Source of the DNA: Membranipora membranacea
Lineage: Eukaryota; Bryozoa; Gymnolaemata; Cheilostomatida; Membraniporidae
Assembly: GCA_914767715.1 (NCBI GenBank)
Contig: OU612066.1
Coordinates: forward strand, 9,181,001 to 9,245,000
Direction of reading: 5' to 3'
DNA length: 64,000 bases
Under the pieces are notes generated by a model. The model searched no databases and was not told the origin of the DNA. It saw nothing but the letters and a program-made list of their open reading frames with translations. Each line of letters begins with the position of its first letter. Position 1 is the first letter of the stretch. Shown in pieces: positions 23,601 to 37,400 of this stretch. Both the position numbers and the translations under genes were made by a program.

Positions 23601-26600
23601 CCCTTTTCTTTCCATATAAACATGAGCTGTCCATCATACTGATTTTCTTGTAAATTTTATCGTTATATCAAGTGGACAGAACTTTTTATGCAAATGACTT
23701 GAAGGTTAATACTATACAGGAGTTGTCCATTCACATGCAGCTGATCTGATATTGGCCACAATAGTGCACATGAATATACTTTTATTTGTCATGAGTGTTT
23801 ATTTACCTTGGTGAAGGTGGTGTACTAAGAATGAATATTCAGACACTATTTCATTTTGCATATTTTAACAATGTAGTATTTTTCTGTGATGTAGAAATAT
23901 TTAGAAGAAGTATCTCAGAAGATTGTTGATGACCTACAGCCAGTGTTTGAAGGTTTTCCCTGTGAGACAGGGGAAATAACTCTTCTGTCACCCGATAAAA
24001 CTGCTAAAGCTTCTACAGAAAGGACACGGAATGTGTTTGACACTCTCCATAATACTGCCTCCAGATACAAGAAACGATTCACTGCTCTCGCCGATGAGGT
24101 AATAATACTCCTGGTGCACTTTGATACATTTCTTTCATCCGTGATTCTTAAACAGTGATGGTTGAAAAGCTTTTTCCGCATGCAGGATTGTTGAACGATA
24201 TTATTCAAACTAGAAGAATACAACTGAAGGTGATCAAGGCTGGAAAAATCCAGCACCTGATGGGACTTGAAGTCATGACTCCTAAAGCATCAGCTGTCTG
24301 GCAGTGAACTGCAAGCACTCTAATGAATACCGTCTCACAATTGGGTAGCCTATTGATAGCGTGTGTCTCATGTAAATCATTTTTCAAACACAGCCTTGCT
24401 ATTTAAGACAATGTACATATACTAGGGTTATTGGAGCTTACATGGCTTTTGCTTGGGCCTTTGAGGGTTGTGACATATTGTCAACTGTTCTCTATGTGTA
24501 AAATGACCCTTGATTTTTGAATTTTTAGTGATTTGTTTTCTCCATTTCAAGTATGGAAACAGTAAAGGTTATTATCCATCTTGTTTTAGAAATCTAAAGC
24601 TAAGGCTCAGTGTGACTCGCTGACCAAAGAGGCAGCCACTTATAAGGAGATGCTATACAAGAAAGAGAAAGAGCTTGATGTGAGTACGATCATCTAGAAT
24701 CATTGTGGTATCGATATATTATTAGATTAAACCTACTGCAGATTCCTTTCTCTCTATTCTTTGCCATCTGCTGGATTGTTGAATGCATGTTTTTTCGTCA
24801 TGATAGGTGACCATATGACAAATTGTATTTCACATCAATAAGGCATTACCAATTCTATCAGCCCCCACATCTCGAAGTGGAAGCACACTATATCTCAAGT
24901 ATTTTGTGCACCTAACAGGTTTGTCTACCATACATATCTTGTTTTATAGGATTGTCAGACTAGGCTAACAGATGCCACTAGGGAGGTAGATAGAGTATCT
25001 CAGGACTCCAGTGAAGTGGAGGCTCGCTGTGCCACTATGACTGTAGATCTGGAGGGTGCCAGATCTCACAATGACACTCTACAAGCCCAGTGTCAGTCTC
25101 TGAAACATGAGGTATACTGATGTCACATCAGTCTTTGCGTTTATTACTCTACTACTCCACTTTATTGACTATCTGGCATTTTCATTTTCTTTGTTTCATG
25201 GCATGCTGCTGGTTTTAAAACCAAATTAATGGCCTTGCGTATGACTAGTTAGGAAAATTGAGGAAACATGAGATGTGAGTCATCTTTCTTTGTGAGTCAA
25301 TTCAAGTTTTCAGGTCATTTGTGAGTCCTGATAATGATTGAGTGTAAAACCTTTCTGCCTTCATTGATAGATGCTACAGATGAGAGGCAGATATGATAAA
25401 GAGATAGATGAGAAACAGATTTATCTACAGAGGATTTATCACCTTCTAACCTCTGACCTTGACATGACCTTGAGTGACCCGAGTACTGAGAGAGAGAAGT
25501 TTACATGGAATGAGTTGAGTGCAACTGTATCTGAGAAGATATCCGCCATTTTGAATGAAGTTCATCACCTCAGACAGAGGGTAGGTGTTGATAGGCTACT
25601 TGGTAAAAGCATCGCTATGATTTCTTGTGCATCTTTGAATATAATATCAGGAAGTATCCGCGTTCCTGGCCAATTGTTTTCAGTGTACTAATCATGATTT
25701 TAGTGACCAAATTATTTTTTACAAGATTTAACCCATTGTGGAATTTTGCACATGGTAGAACTAGAACGCTGATATAGATGATTGAATACCTGTAGATTGC
25801 TCGACTAGATGACACCCTCTCTAAGAATGAGTCATATATAGAGGAGCTGAGGGCCGAGCACAATGACGGAGTTACTGAGATGAACCGGCAGCTGTCAGCA
25901 GCTGTAGAGAAGAACAGCTCACAGTGGAGAGAAGAGAGAAACAGGCTAGAGGAACACTATAATAATATCATGAATGAAAACGTTAACAGGCAACAGGTAT
26001 GTTCATCCTGAGTCTTAATTACCTTTTCAAAAAAACGCTTACTAAATTTTTTTGTAACTGAGATGTTGCGAAATATTTTATACATTTCCTAGACTTTTGT
26101 AATGTATAATGTTTCATGGCGGTTGCTACATAACTAATTTCTAGAAGATCCCATAGTTAGGATGACAAGATCATACCCATATTTTCCTGATATCACATTA
26201 AGAGCTTACACTGCTGATAAACTCTTAGGGGTCTCGTACAAAAACTAAAAATGATATATATTATGGCCACTCTTTGTACCTCAATTGTGTCAAATTTCTC
26301 CAAGTAATTGTCCCCTCCACTTTGTTACCTGCTGTTTATCTACTCAGATTTTGTGATTTTTCTGTATACCAAATTATAATTCTTTCACAGATATACAAGG
26401 AACAACTTGAGGTATAGCTTATCTATTTACAGTGATGTTATTTTTATGACTTCAATTTTCAAATTTATCGTTCACTCTACCATCCTATTGCACCCAAGTC
26501 TTCTCTAACAATCATCGGTTGTTCACAATGAATTTGACGGCCTGTTGTTAGAAACATGTACCCATAAGTCTGTATTGTGTGTGAGCATGGAGCACGTGTC

Positions 26601-29600
26601 TAGCCACATCAGGCTCTTATTCATTTTGTTAGATGCACATGAGCACCGTTTGATCGATTATGTCTTGCATGTTATATTGATCTGCATGACTTGATTCTGC
26701 AATATTTGTATATCAGGCTCCATTTTGCCTTCTCAAAATCCACCTTCCTTCCAGGCGATTTGAGGTGCATTGAGATTACGATTGCTTTTAAATTCGCATG
26801 CTTAATAAAATATTCTTTATGAGAATTCACAATCACACAGTAAGGGTCAGCCAAAATTTCACTTTCCAGTTTCTTTTTATTTTTTAGTGATTATATTTTC
26901 ACTTTGTCTACTGCACATGTCAGACATCATATAAGACATACACTCAGCTTTATATTCACACATTTTACGCTTATCACAACCCCAGCAACCCATAGATATG
27001 CAATAATTAGTTTTTTGCGCACTACCTTTTAGGTAACAGAAATTAGAATAAATAGTGGTTTATATATATGGCTTTTAGAATGTAGAAAGGTTGTATTTCT
27101 GTGACATTTCCTTGAAAACCTAATCATAATTTGCAAATTATTTTCAACTCAGAAATCCAAACGGGACGCCGATGATGCATGGGATAGACTAAAGGGTACA
27201 GACGAGGCTAACAGGACTCTAGAGTCAGAGAAGTTTGAGTTCCAGGAGAGGACAATCTTACTGGAGAGACAACAGAGGGCGCTGCTATGTGCTCTAGCTC
27301 TTATTAGTGGAAGTTACTTCCCACTGCTTGCCAGGAGCAGACAACTACAAGAACAGAGGGCTATATTTATGCAAGAAGCTAAAAGGTTAGGATGACTTGA
27401 AGGGTATTCATTATGAAGATGTGTGATGACTGTTCTTCAACAACGTATGTTCAACTTTTATTATGCTTTGAAAAGTAGAATTATTCTGGTGGCAGCAATC
27501 ATTTGATACCACTTCTTAACATTACAGGTTTTCTGCCTTCAAAACTCAGATATCCAGTCTGTTGGGTACACTAGTTGCTGAGGATGGGACTCCCATGTCG
27601 ACACCCCGTGGATCTGTGTTACATAGACTTAGGTTCAGGAAGCTTGGTATAGCCGTATTAGCAGCTAACCGTCTGCTAAGACTGGGTAGAGTGAGGAACT
27701 CGTTCTCAGTGAGAGACGGAGAGAGACAAACTAATATACTCTGCTGGATGACTGCTGACTGTGCTGGTATGTGTCTGAAATAGAGTAGGATGATTCAAAG
27801 TTTTTTTATGCATATAAACTACTACTGCAAGTCTGGGAAGTTTGGGTCTATTGAATTCTGTATAGCTCGTAGAAATTACTCGCCCGTAAGGTGAAAATAT
27901 TGAGATTGAAGCTTCTATTGGTTATCTATTAGCTAAAGACAATTCAATAAGACTTATATTCTTCGACACTAGCAGCAGTTGTTTAGGTTGATACTGAGCT
28001 TTAATAGTTAGTATAATTTGATAATTTGAGTGGTGAATTCAAACAAACGGAACGGTGTTTCATTTTTATGACAAATTGCTATATATAGCAGTGTTATATT
28101 CACGTCACCTCTCCAATGTGGTGTTCTCTGTACTTTAGCTCCAGATGAGACCACAGATGTGAGTGAAGGTCACCTTATTCAGTGGCTGTCACACGTCGAT
28201 CTGGAATCTGTTGCTCTGAACTCTACCAAAGAACTGCTGGATTCTCTTGACAAACTTCGACATGGTATAATATCATTTAACTTTGTACTTGTCAGTTCCA
28301 TAAGAAAAATTTGGCTATTCATCATCCACTCCTGTTTCCTCTGTGAACACAATTTTGTGATGTTCACTGCGCACTGTGGTAACAATAGTAAAGATGATGT
28401 TATGGTGAGCTTTCCAGATGTTGTCCACAAAATTAATATATATTATCTCCCCAACCTTCCCTATTCTAAAAAAACACCCTTTTGTAACTTGCCTATTATT
28501 TAGGATTACTGACAGATCAAATCTTAACCCCAGAAGAGGGTGTTCATTGTCTTAACCATTGTGTCATCGTGTCATTATGTCATCGTGTCATTGTGTCATT
28601 ATAGATGGCACATCTGGACATCATAAGCTAAAAACTACTCTAACATCTACTCTGAGCAAACTTATCAGACAGCTCTCTGTTCTATACTCTGCTGAGGATA
28701 GGTCTCTTAGAGGGATGTATCATTACTCTCAGTCTTATATAGATTTACCTGCTAGATTAGCTCATGGGCTACATAGCTCTATGGTCAGACTACAACCTAA
28801 TGATCAACTCTATATCGTACCCTCACAGGTGAGAAATTCCTCCAAACACTATGTGTGAATAAAATCGCAGCTTTGAGAAATCCAATATATGCAGAATCGT
28901 TACAAGATGATAATAAATGATGTTTTTTGTTCGACTGCAAAAGATGGTTTTTGTATATTACAATATTGTAGCAAAGGTTAGATTGAAAACATTTGTATGA
29001 TATGATATGATATGTATGATATTGGCGGGTTCCTTTCAATCATATCAGTGCATGTGTGATATCTAGAGCACAATCATCTATATCTCAGATTTTGTTGCTC
29101 TGCTAATAAAACTATGAATGAAAGTTCTACTTAGTTTGTGTTTAAAGAAAGTAGAACTAGACTGGGATACTACAGGTGCACTGCAAAGTTCTGTCATGTG
29201 CATACCTCTCTTTTACATACCTGCATATTTCACCGTTTCACAGGCTACGGTGACGAGTCTACAGGAGAGAGTGTTGAGTTTTGTACAGCAGCTACACACC
29301 AGTGAGTCGGAGCGTAAGAGACTGAGAGGTAATATAGACTCTCTAAATCAGAACCTAGCTCAGCTTACTCAGTATCAGCAGGCTTGTGGTGATATGGAAG
29401 ATGAACTTCACAGCGTCAGAAAGCAGGTATGTCATAAAAACAAATATACTTATTTATATCCATAAATGTATAATACATGAACATAAAAAATTGTTGGTCA
29501 TGCAAAAGATATTTCACACTATCCGGTTTAATGCTGTCGGTTTTATACAATATGAACATTAACCTTGTCATGTGGCACCTTTTTTGGTTTGGGGAGTAAA

Positions 29601-32141
29601 CCCAAACCAAAATAGTAACCGTGTGACAAGGTTACATGAATATAGATACAGCCAACAAATAGATGAGAATGGCGCATCTTAGTTTATGCAAAAGCCTTTA
29701 GGTGTATTCCAAAACAATAGTACGTGATTTAAACTATAATTTCCAGAGTTTCCATTGTATATTTGATTTGATATTGAGATTGATATTCCGCCTTTAAATA
29801 ATATATTGAGTTATTTATTAAAAGATGGAGAGCCTCGTGCCCAATGGGAGAGTGGATCAGGTGATGTCTGAGCTGAACCAGGCACTGGATAGAGAGAGGA
29901 AAACACAGACACTGCTCGCCGAGCAGGGATCTCAGATAAAACAGCTCAGTCGCAGGATAGATATAGAGAATTCAGATAGAGAGCACTCGGAACAGTCTGT
30001 CAAATTCTCTGTCAAGGTAGGACTAGCAGTAAAAGTGATTCCCTGTTAGTAGCATGAACAAAACTGTTGCGTTTTACCTTTCATAACTCTAAGGTTAGAC
30101 ATGAACCCAATACCTATTAATAAGAAGACTCTGTGGTTAAAATACTGTTTGTTGCATGTTTCATTAACTAAAACTTCTTACATATAATCCTTGTCGTTGT
30201 TGAACCATTTAACTCCAAACAGATCTTTCAAAATCGTCATTTGCCCTGCCTAGCTTTGCTTGCTTTCACTGTGATTAAATTATAAAATTGAGACCCCTTG
30301 CATCCCTTACACTGTGGTTGATCGCTGACCTTATATTTCCACAGCAACTACAGGACGAGTTAGATAACAAAGCCACAGCTATCACTAATCTTACGAGACA
30401 AGTCGCCACCCTGGAGAGTGAGAGAAGATCTCTACACGATAATATATACGACGCCGAGACTGCTCTGAACACCGCTGCTCAGGACCGGCACACTCTGTCT
30501 AACTATGTGGAGACGCTCACCCACACATTCAACAAGGTATGTTAGACTGAGAACATACTGACTGTAGGTGTACCCAACTGTAGTGGTTATATGGACACTG
30601 CCTACAAGCACTACAAAGAAAGATTCTCTAGCAATCTTCAATCTGCAATAGCAATAACACTAATTTTTTTTATGACTTTATTGGGATGAAAAATTTTCAT
30701 AATATCGTTGTTTATGTCATGTCCTATGCTCAAAACGAATTTCTGCTTTGCTTAGCTTAAAATGATTCAAATAAAATGTTGTTTATTTCAATATAGGCCA
30801 TATCAATGTCATAAAGGCCATATATTTCTTTTAGTGTCTATCTGACAGTAGTCAGTCTGATTTATCCCGAGTGATGTTGTCCGGAGAGTTAATACCTAGT
30901 GGTAGATCTGGCCCTGAACTGCTCGCTGTACAGAAGTTGGTTCATGAGTTTATAGAGTGTCACTCAGCTCTGCAGGCCAAAATATCAGCTCTGAACACAG
31001 TGACCAATGAACAGCTTCATGACATCACAAGAATGAAACAGGAAATGTCACTGGTCTGTACTGGTATGAAGAACTATCCAAGAGATAACAGCCAGGTAAC
31101 TCACAATCAAAATTATACCACTACTAGTATACAAAAACTTCTCTATGACTGCATTTGTGCATAGTAAGGTTTTGATCCCGTACTTATCAGAAGAATGTAT
31201 TTTGTCTCTTTGATGTGATGGATAAATACAGATTAGTTCTTCGTTTAGAATTTTAGGCACAACTCTTTGCTGTGTTAATGATAGATGGCCTGCTCTAAGA
31301 TAAATACAGATTAGTTCTTTGCTTAGAATTTTAGGCACAACTCTTTGCTGTGTTAATGATAGATGGCCTGCTCTAAGCTCCTTGAAAATCTGAATTTTTC
31401 ATACGTGTATGATTTGAATCGAAGGTCAGTCTACCAGCCATAATTTTTATCTAAAAAGAAGTAATTGTTTATTGATATTCAAGTTGAAGAGCTTGAAGAA
31501 ATCCATTTCCAATTTCCCTTTTTTTCAGATGTACTCATACCCGTCTTCATCAGGATACAGCAGTCTGTCGCCTCTCAAGTTACCACTCGCTGATATATCC
31601 TCATTAAATGCCCCGCCTGCTTCCATAGACACAGGGCTCATGACTCGGGCTATGTCCTACGGCCTATCAGATTACAGATCTTCTGCAGATATCCAATCAC
31701 ATCTCAGAACAGGATCTGCTCACTATCCGATCTCATCTTCCCCTCTCAGAAAAGGATTCTCACCTTCAAAGTATGTATAAAGCACACCTTTCTATTTTTT
31801 TGAATGTCTTGGATCTCTTACTCTATGGCAACAAAACTTTGTTGCTTTGTATTGTTGATTCATTGAAACATTAAAAAAATGATTTCCGTATTCAATCAGC
31901 TTCCAAGAATATTTCTGCTTCACGACTGGCTTGCAAAACATTGGCCAACAGAGCTTGATGCATGGCATTTGTCCGCAAAAATGCTTTCTTTGCAACAGTT
32001 TCTAATGTCACGATACAAACAAAAAAACGGAAAACATGGGTAATTATAGATAACTATTCATACTTTTGTTGCTGTAGATCGTCGTCCATTAGAGGCGCTC
32101 CGTCACCCAGACTCCAGATGAGCGGTAACCTCAGAAGATGA
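17637..32141 (+). CDS. CCDC171: CCDC171: long coiled-coil protein
   Basis: Twenty-six coding exons: 17637-17924, 18236-18440, 18746-18825, 19063-19237, 19520-19540, 20143-20344, 20897-21032, 21655-21747, 22156-22316, 23155-23308, 23895-24098, 24590-24679, 24950-25111, 25371-25580, 25796-25996, 26391-26411, 27153-27385, 27528-27766, 28139-28264, 28605-28828, 29244-29426, 29825-30016, 30345-30536, 30835-31095, 31529 to about 31770, 32078-32141. The protein is about 1452 residues (human about 1326), with phases consistent throughout. About 170 Ser/Thr/acidic residues come first, then continuous heptads. Diagnostic blocks match CCDC171: LLCALALISGSYFPLLAR, RKLGIAVLAANRLLRLGR, LARLAHGLH-type segment before VTSLQERVLSFVQQLH, and SLHDNIYDAETALNTAAQD. 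The C-terminus is Ser/Pro-rich and ends RLQMSGNLRR. Molecular function is poorly known in any animal. Two 21-nt exons are noted in the findings. Confidence 0.93.
19802..20044 (+). mobile_element. tRNA-derived SINE with perfect 22-bp target duplication
   Basis: Identical 22-bp direct repeats (atatgagaacatgctacttg + ta) at 19780-19801 and 20045-20066 bracket a 243-bp insert. The insert starts with a tRNA-like head: A box within TTTCTCAGTTGGTTAGAGCG and B box within GTGGGTTCAAATTTC. The tail ends gatttttaatcaact rather than in poly(A). The length and identity of the duplication indicate LINE-driven insertion not long ago. It lies in the CCDC171 intron between 19540 and 20143, same strand. Confidence 0.92.
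28559..28602 (+). repeat. GTGTCATT microrepeat forming a CCDC171 splice acceptor tract
   Basis: Five or six imperfect copies of a gtgtcat(t/c) unit run directly into the acceptor AG at 28603-28604 of the exon 28605-28828, replacing the usual pyrimidine tract. Confidence 0.75.
31221..31376. repeat. 78-bp tandem duplication in a CCDC171 intron
   Basis: Copies 31221-31298 and 31299-31376 differ at about two positions. The unit starts gataaatacagattagttct and ends gcctgctctaa. The near-identity suggests a recent duplication. Confidence 0.9.
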
Positions 32142-34105
32142 CATCATTCAGAAGAGGTCATTAATTAATGAGAGATAATCCACTCATCTATAATATTAGT
32201 TAATTGACTACTAGACTCGTCTCTGTTGTACTTTTCTCTCATCAAATAGATGAAACAAAGAAAAGTTATTTGATTTCTTTTTCTGTACCGCTTCCTTACT
32301 GATGATTTTTGAGATTAAGCTCTGTGTTTTCATACAGACCTGCTTCTATATATCTCCCGAAAAAAGCTTCTATGCCTTATTTCACAATGCTCATTGACTT
32401 CTTGGATATGTTGACTAGATTTTCAGTTGTATAGTTTTTGTTATCGGCTACGCATTTTATCAAACACATATTGCTGAACGATTATGTTTGATAATATTTT
32501 AGTTGAATTATAAATTGGTTTTAATTATGTTCTGAGAATTATATTTTCTTCCGTTGTTGTGATATTGAAGAATTGGGAGAGTCCAAGTAGCTAGCTCAGA
32601 TGTGCCATTTGTCTTGGCCTTAGGAGTAGGAGAAGATTACGGTAGCTTGACACTCTACTTGCTAAATGAGCACATCTTCCACGTTGAAGTGATATTTATA
32701 GTCATTCCTCTACACAACTCAGCGTGCCTTATATTATATTTTGTAGAAACTTCACATTAACTATAATATAATATTTAGTGTGTGAAAATCTTCCATTAGA
32801 GAACTTGACAACAAATAGAAACATAGTGATTAAAACATTGGCTTCTTATTTCTGTTGTTTTATGATCAAATTGCTAAAATTGTGTAAAAATGGTACACAC
32901 TGACATGTGGATATCCTTTTGTTTTATATATACCATTTATTCGGCAGACAATATCATCCAGATGTTTTCCACAATGTGTCAAAGAAATTACGGCAAAAGT
33001 TGGGGGGGGGGAAGAGAAATTATGATAACGCTTTGTATTTGGAGGATCGATTGGTATACCATTATTATTATCTCTTCACAAGAAGACAGAGACTAACAGA
33101 TGGTAAAATATATAAAGCAAAAATCGAAATAATTAAACATTACTTCCAATCAAGATAAATTTGCCAGAGATGTGATCCTGTTTATACATGGTTATTGACT
33201 CCGATAGTCGGAGTCAATTTCATATAAGTACCTAATATGTGCACACCCCCACTACTAGAATAACATTGCGAGATGTCAGACCAGATTCCTTGCGAAGATA
33301 CTCAAATGTCACGTAGTCAGTGTGATTTGTAGCAACAGCCATATGATATCATCGGCAGCGAATCGTACAAGAAGTTGAGTTTATTCTGTAAACTGTAAGT
33401 TATATTGAAACAGAAATTGAGACAAAAAGAAAGAGTACAAAACGGAAATCAATGCAGATTGATGCTAAACGTTGATCTATTAATGATAATATCGTTAAAC
33501 GGAGTGGAATATGAATGATAAATTGAGCTATTCTAGTACAGAAAAGAACATCAAAAAACTGTAAAACCTGTATACATAATGTTGGTACCTGAACATAACC
33601 AAACAAAAGAATTGATAGAAATCAGTAAAACTATAGAACTTTGTCAAAACTGCTAAAGTAGAAACAAAAATCACCAATAATGTACAAGAATGAGCGAAAA
33701 CTCGCAATATATTGCACCAGATGTTTGAAAAATAACAATATTGTTTAAAAAATTTGGTCACAGAATGGCGTCCGATAACGGAGACTCCTTCCGATATTTA
33801 AAACCATTGTTATATGATACACCCTATCATATGGCAAGGATAGAACCAGAATTATAGCAAATAACTAAGTGTATGAATAAAACTTTAAAAATAGCTTGTG
33901 CTCCCTATGAGGACAGGGAGATCTTTTGCAGGGAAGCACAAAGAATCATGCCTGATTGATGGGCTCCAACATGAAGAGAGTTGTCTTGAACTTTTGGCCA
34001 TGGAGACACCTGAACACTTAGTTTTTAGTGATGGTGAAAAGCAAATTTGCTCTTTGATTTACGATAAGATGATGGCACATACGTGATCGAATACGGGAGA
34101 AGGTT

Positions 34106-34182
34106 TAGTAGGAGGCACAAAGAAAATCTGCAGTCAAGAGGAGACAGTGTTTGTCTGTAGATTTTCTTCCTGCCTCTTACTA
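34106..34182. repeat. Imperfect hairpin with 28-bp arms
   Basis: Arm 34106-34133 (tagtaggaggcacaaagaaa...) pairs with 34155-34182 at about 24 of 28 positions around a 21-base loop. It lies just beyond the likely DNMT3 poly(A) site. Confidence 0.7.
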
Positions 34183-34245
34183 GCCCAGTAGACACAACAT
34201 AGCAGCGATGTACAAATTAAGGATTATTGAGAGCTTTCCTACAAC

Positions 34246-34251
34246 TTTATT
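34246..34251 (-). promoter_or_regulatory. Likely DNMT3 poly(A) signal
   Basis: AATAAA on the minus strand, about 185 bases past the DNMT3 stop codon. It is the nearest canonical hexamer. Confidence 0.5.
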
Positions 34252-34434
34252 CGCTATGGTGGCGCTTTTTATGCTATTATGAATGGATAAAAACAACAGT
34301 GTAAGTAAAAGCATTGGTTTTAACCAAGGAGTTTACTCCTTTCTTTAACTATAAAGTGACTATACAAGTGGGTATTCACCTGAATTATATACAAGTTTGA
34401 GATGTGATTCCAGATCACAAAATGAAACAATTTC

Positions 34435-37400
34435 CTAACTGGAGCCACCTTTACCACAGCAACATGTATTACAGCAGGTCTTTGGTGGTGTTTTTCGGAC
34501 AGCAAACAGATGTGTTAGCGGCTTCAGAATGTACTCAATAACAGGGACGCACCATGACCGGCCCAGTAACTTCTGTCTCTTCCCTGGGGCTAGGTTGCCA
34601 GCATCAGTATAGTGTACTGGTAGTCCAAATATTCTAAACACAAAAAATAAAGCACACAGTAAGCATATGTCATTGAATGAGGTTTTCCTCACATAACTTA
34701 AAGAGAGGATAACTCATTTGGCAGGACTTAATTCTTATGTCCCTTTATAGCCTGCCTAGTCAAGCTTAAACAGGCTAGTCAATGTCTTATTGAGTAAGAT
34801 TCAAGCCTGTGACTGACACTGGTATACGCTCTTTTCAAATGCTCGGATTTTAATTATTTGATGTTGCAATAATCAATTACAAATAGAATAGAAACTGAAA
34901 GCAATAGTAAATCTAGGTATATATTTGGACCTTTGGACCTTCATCACAGCAACAGACGATAGAAAAAGTGAAATTGGTCAATGTGTTCCGACAATCTACA
35001 GAGTATTTTCGTTATACATCTATGGCCGGGAAACTCCAATTTAATATTAATACATTTGTTACAGATAACTTTTCAAAAGCTATTCAAGCTTGGACAGTCA
35101 TCCACACTCACTTCTCTAGTTCCGTAGGCCATAGTTTATCACTTTGCCCATTCATCACCACAGCATGCATGTCCTCATTCTTGCCCTGTAGTAGTGAGGC
35201 TCCTCGTGTTGTCACAGTACGGATCTTATTCACAGCTGCACACCTTCCTCTTCCCAGCATGTCCTGTAAGCTGATGTTCATTGTTTTCATCTCAGGGCTG
35301 ACAGGGCTGCAAAAAATGATGTTAAAATAATTTATTAACAACTGACTAGTTGTTATTTCCAAGACCCTACTTAAATGAGAATTAAATCAACACAGCAAAG
35401 AATAAATACCTTTCTACAACTTACAGGACTCTGAAATTTGTGATTTCCCATGAAATTTTCTCACAAAATCTACATTTCAATGACTGTATGAGGGTTTATT
35501 GGTGATGTGTTTTTCTTCTATGTGTCCATTGCCCAAACATTGTCTCAGAAATATCACATGAAATTTCAGAGCACAAGTCATAGACAAAACGCTGACACAA
35601 GCCAATGTGTTGGCTCTGATCCAACACATTGGCCACACTAACCCACATACCGTATGACATCAGAACTTTACTAACCTGAACATTCCTGGTATATTACCCC
35701 AGAAGTATCTGGCTCTGCTCTGAGCTGAGAACACTCCAGCATCCAACTTAACCGGCTCACACTAAAAACAAAATATTAGTGTTGCTGATTGGAGATGCTG
35801 GCAAAATTTCAGGATTTCATTAATGATTCAAGACTGAAGGACAAACATCGAATACCTCTCCAATGCAGAGGTCAAGAGTTGGAAATGCTCGTAAAAGAGA
35901 CTCATGATTCAAGTCTGACCGACAAACGCCAAATATCTGTCCATGAAAATTCATTTTCCCACCAGAGGCCCGGCAGTACTGGTTGAAATTTGGAAATCTT
36001 GTTTTAATTGAATTTCAGTCAGCGTCAGTCATGAGATTGAGATTATTACGGCAGTGGAGTTGATAAGCTACACATTGGACACCACTAAACTCCAACAATG
36101 ATTGCTTGAATAAAGAATGTCTAGTAAAAGAAGAAAACTAGGCTACCTCTAGAAAGCGACATATTGTGTGCCTTGTCTCTTTATTCATGTGTACTACATT
36201 CTCAAAGAGCCAGAGCACAGGGTCCTCTTGTCTACCCATAAGAGTCATAAGTATACGATAGAAATCAAAGAACAGAATGCCAGTCCCCGTCGCATCTACA
36301 AGAGAAACAGAGAAATGAGCCCAGTTAGGTAACTTCACATCAAATTTGTCATAATGCAACAATTAAAATAGACCCTATATCATGGAATCTATAATATTTG
36401 GAGTTGTTTTGTTCTTTATTTTTGTAACAGGAATACCTAGCCAATGTGTTAGCTCTGAGCCAACACATTGGCTAGGGAAATTTTAAACTCTATTTCACAC
36501 TGACCTTGACGAGATTAAATTGTTGATCAAGAGTCAATTTATCCTAATTTTCAATATTAACTTCTCATCATTTTCCTTGTGAAGAGACTTGGCTACATAT
36601 ATTCAGGGCTCTCAAGCTGGTAGCACTCAAATCCTGAATTTTGGCATTATCATGTCGTTGAGTGGAATTTCAAAGGCATGAGATGCCCTGTGCATAAACA
36701 GCTGAGGGTATGGGGGCTCTGTAGACCTCCCCAACTGCTCTGATCGCCAAAGTCTAAGGAGCAATTTCAGGCTCTGCAGATTTATTATAGTTGCCCGAGT
36801 TGAACTCAAAAACCTGAGTAACTAGGGCTAAATCTGAGTGGTTGAGAGCCCTGCATATATTCACTCATGAGATACATTACTGTTAGTGCTCAGACGCTAA
36901 AATTGAGTGTTTGGTAATGTAACGTCACTAACTCGCAATACAGCCGTCTGAGCACTTGTGAGAATTCAGACTAGATTACACATGCAATGTGACTTGTGTG
37001 ACTAGTGTGGTTCTACTCACCATATAGTCCTTTCCTGGCAGGATTCACCAGAGCCAGATCATTGCAGGGTGATCCTCCAACAAGTAAATCTATACGCCCC
37101 AGTTCTGCCAGCTATAAGAAAAGGAACAATAGACAGTTTTCTGAGCTGATTTATGCCTCAAATTGGAGTCGTCCTCTCTCCAGTTTGGTACTTTTAACCC
37201 ACGCCGCATAGGAAAAACGTGCTGAAAGAGGGTTTTCTTGAAAACCGCTTATGTTAGGATAAAATTGATTATTGATTCAGAATCCGCACCATTGAAAACC
37301 CTGTGAGACAGGGTTTCCAAATCATTGGAGGCTTGAATGTTGATAAATCTTAATTTAAGTGACGAAATTCAAGAAAAATTCTGCCAAATGGTCCGCAAAA

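Larger units (their letters stand above)
32142..34434. other. Spacer between convergent CCDC171 and DNMT3 3' ends
   Basis: About 2.3 kb. It holds the 3' UTRs of both genes, a G-run near 33002 and a hairpin at 34106-34182. A minus-strand AATAAA (34251-34246) lies about 185 bases after the DNMT3 stop and is its likely poly(A) signal. No credible gene is seen; the short open frames here show no splice or domain support. Confidence 0.5.

Noticed and set aside
28979-29024. ATGAT/GATAT microsatellite as a functional element
   Set aside because: A short, common simple repeat inside a CCDC171 intron with no link to a splice site.
33898-34086. Small plus-strand gene near the DNMT3 3' end
   Set aside because: 62 codons with no splice, promoter or domain support, in the shared 3' region of two convergent genes.
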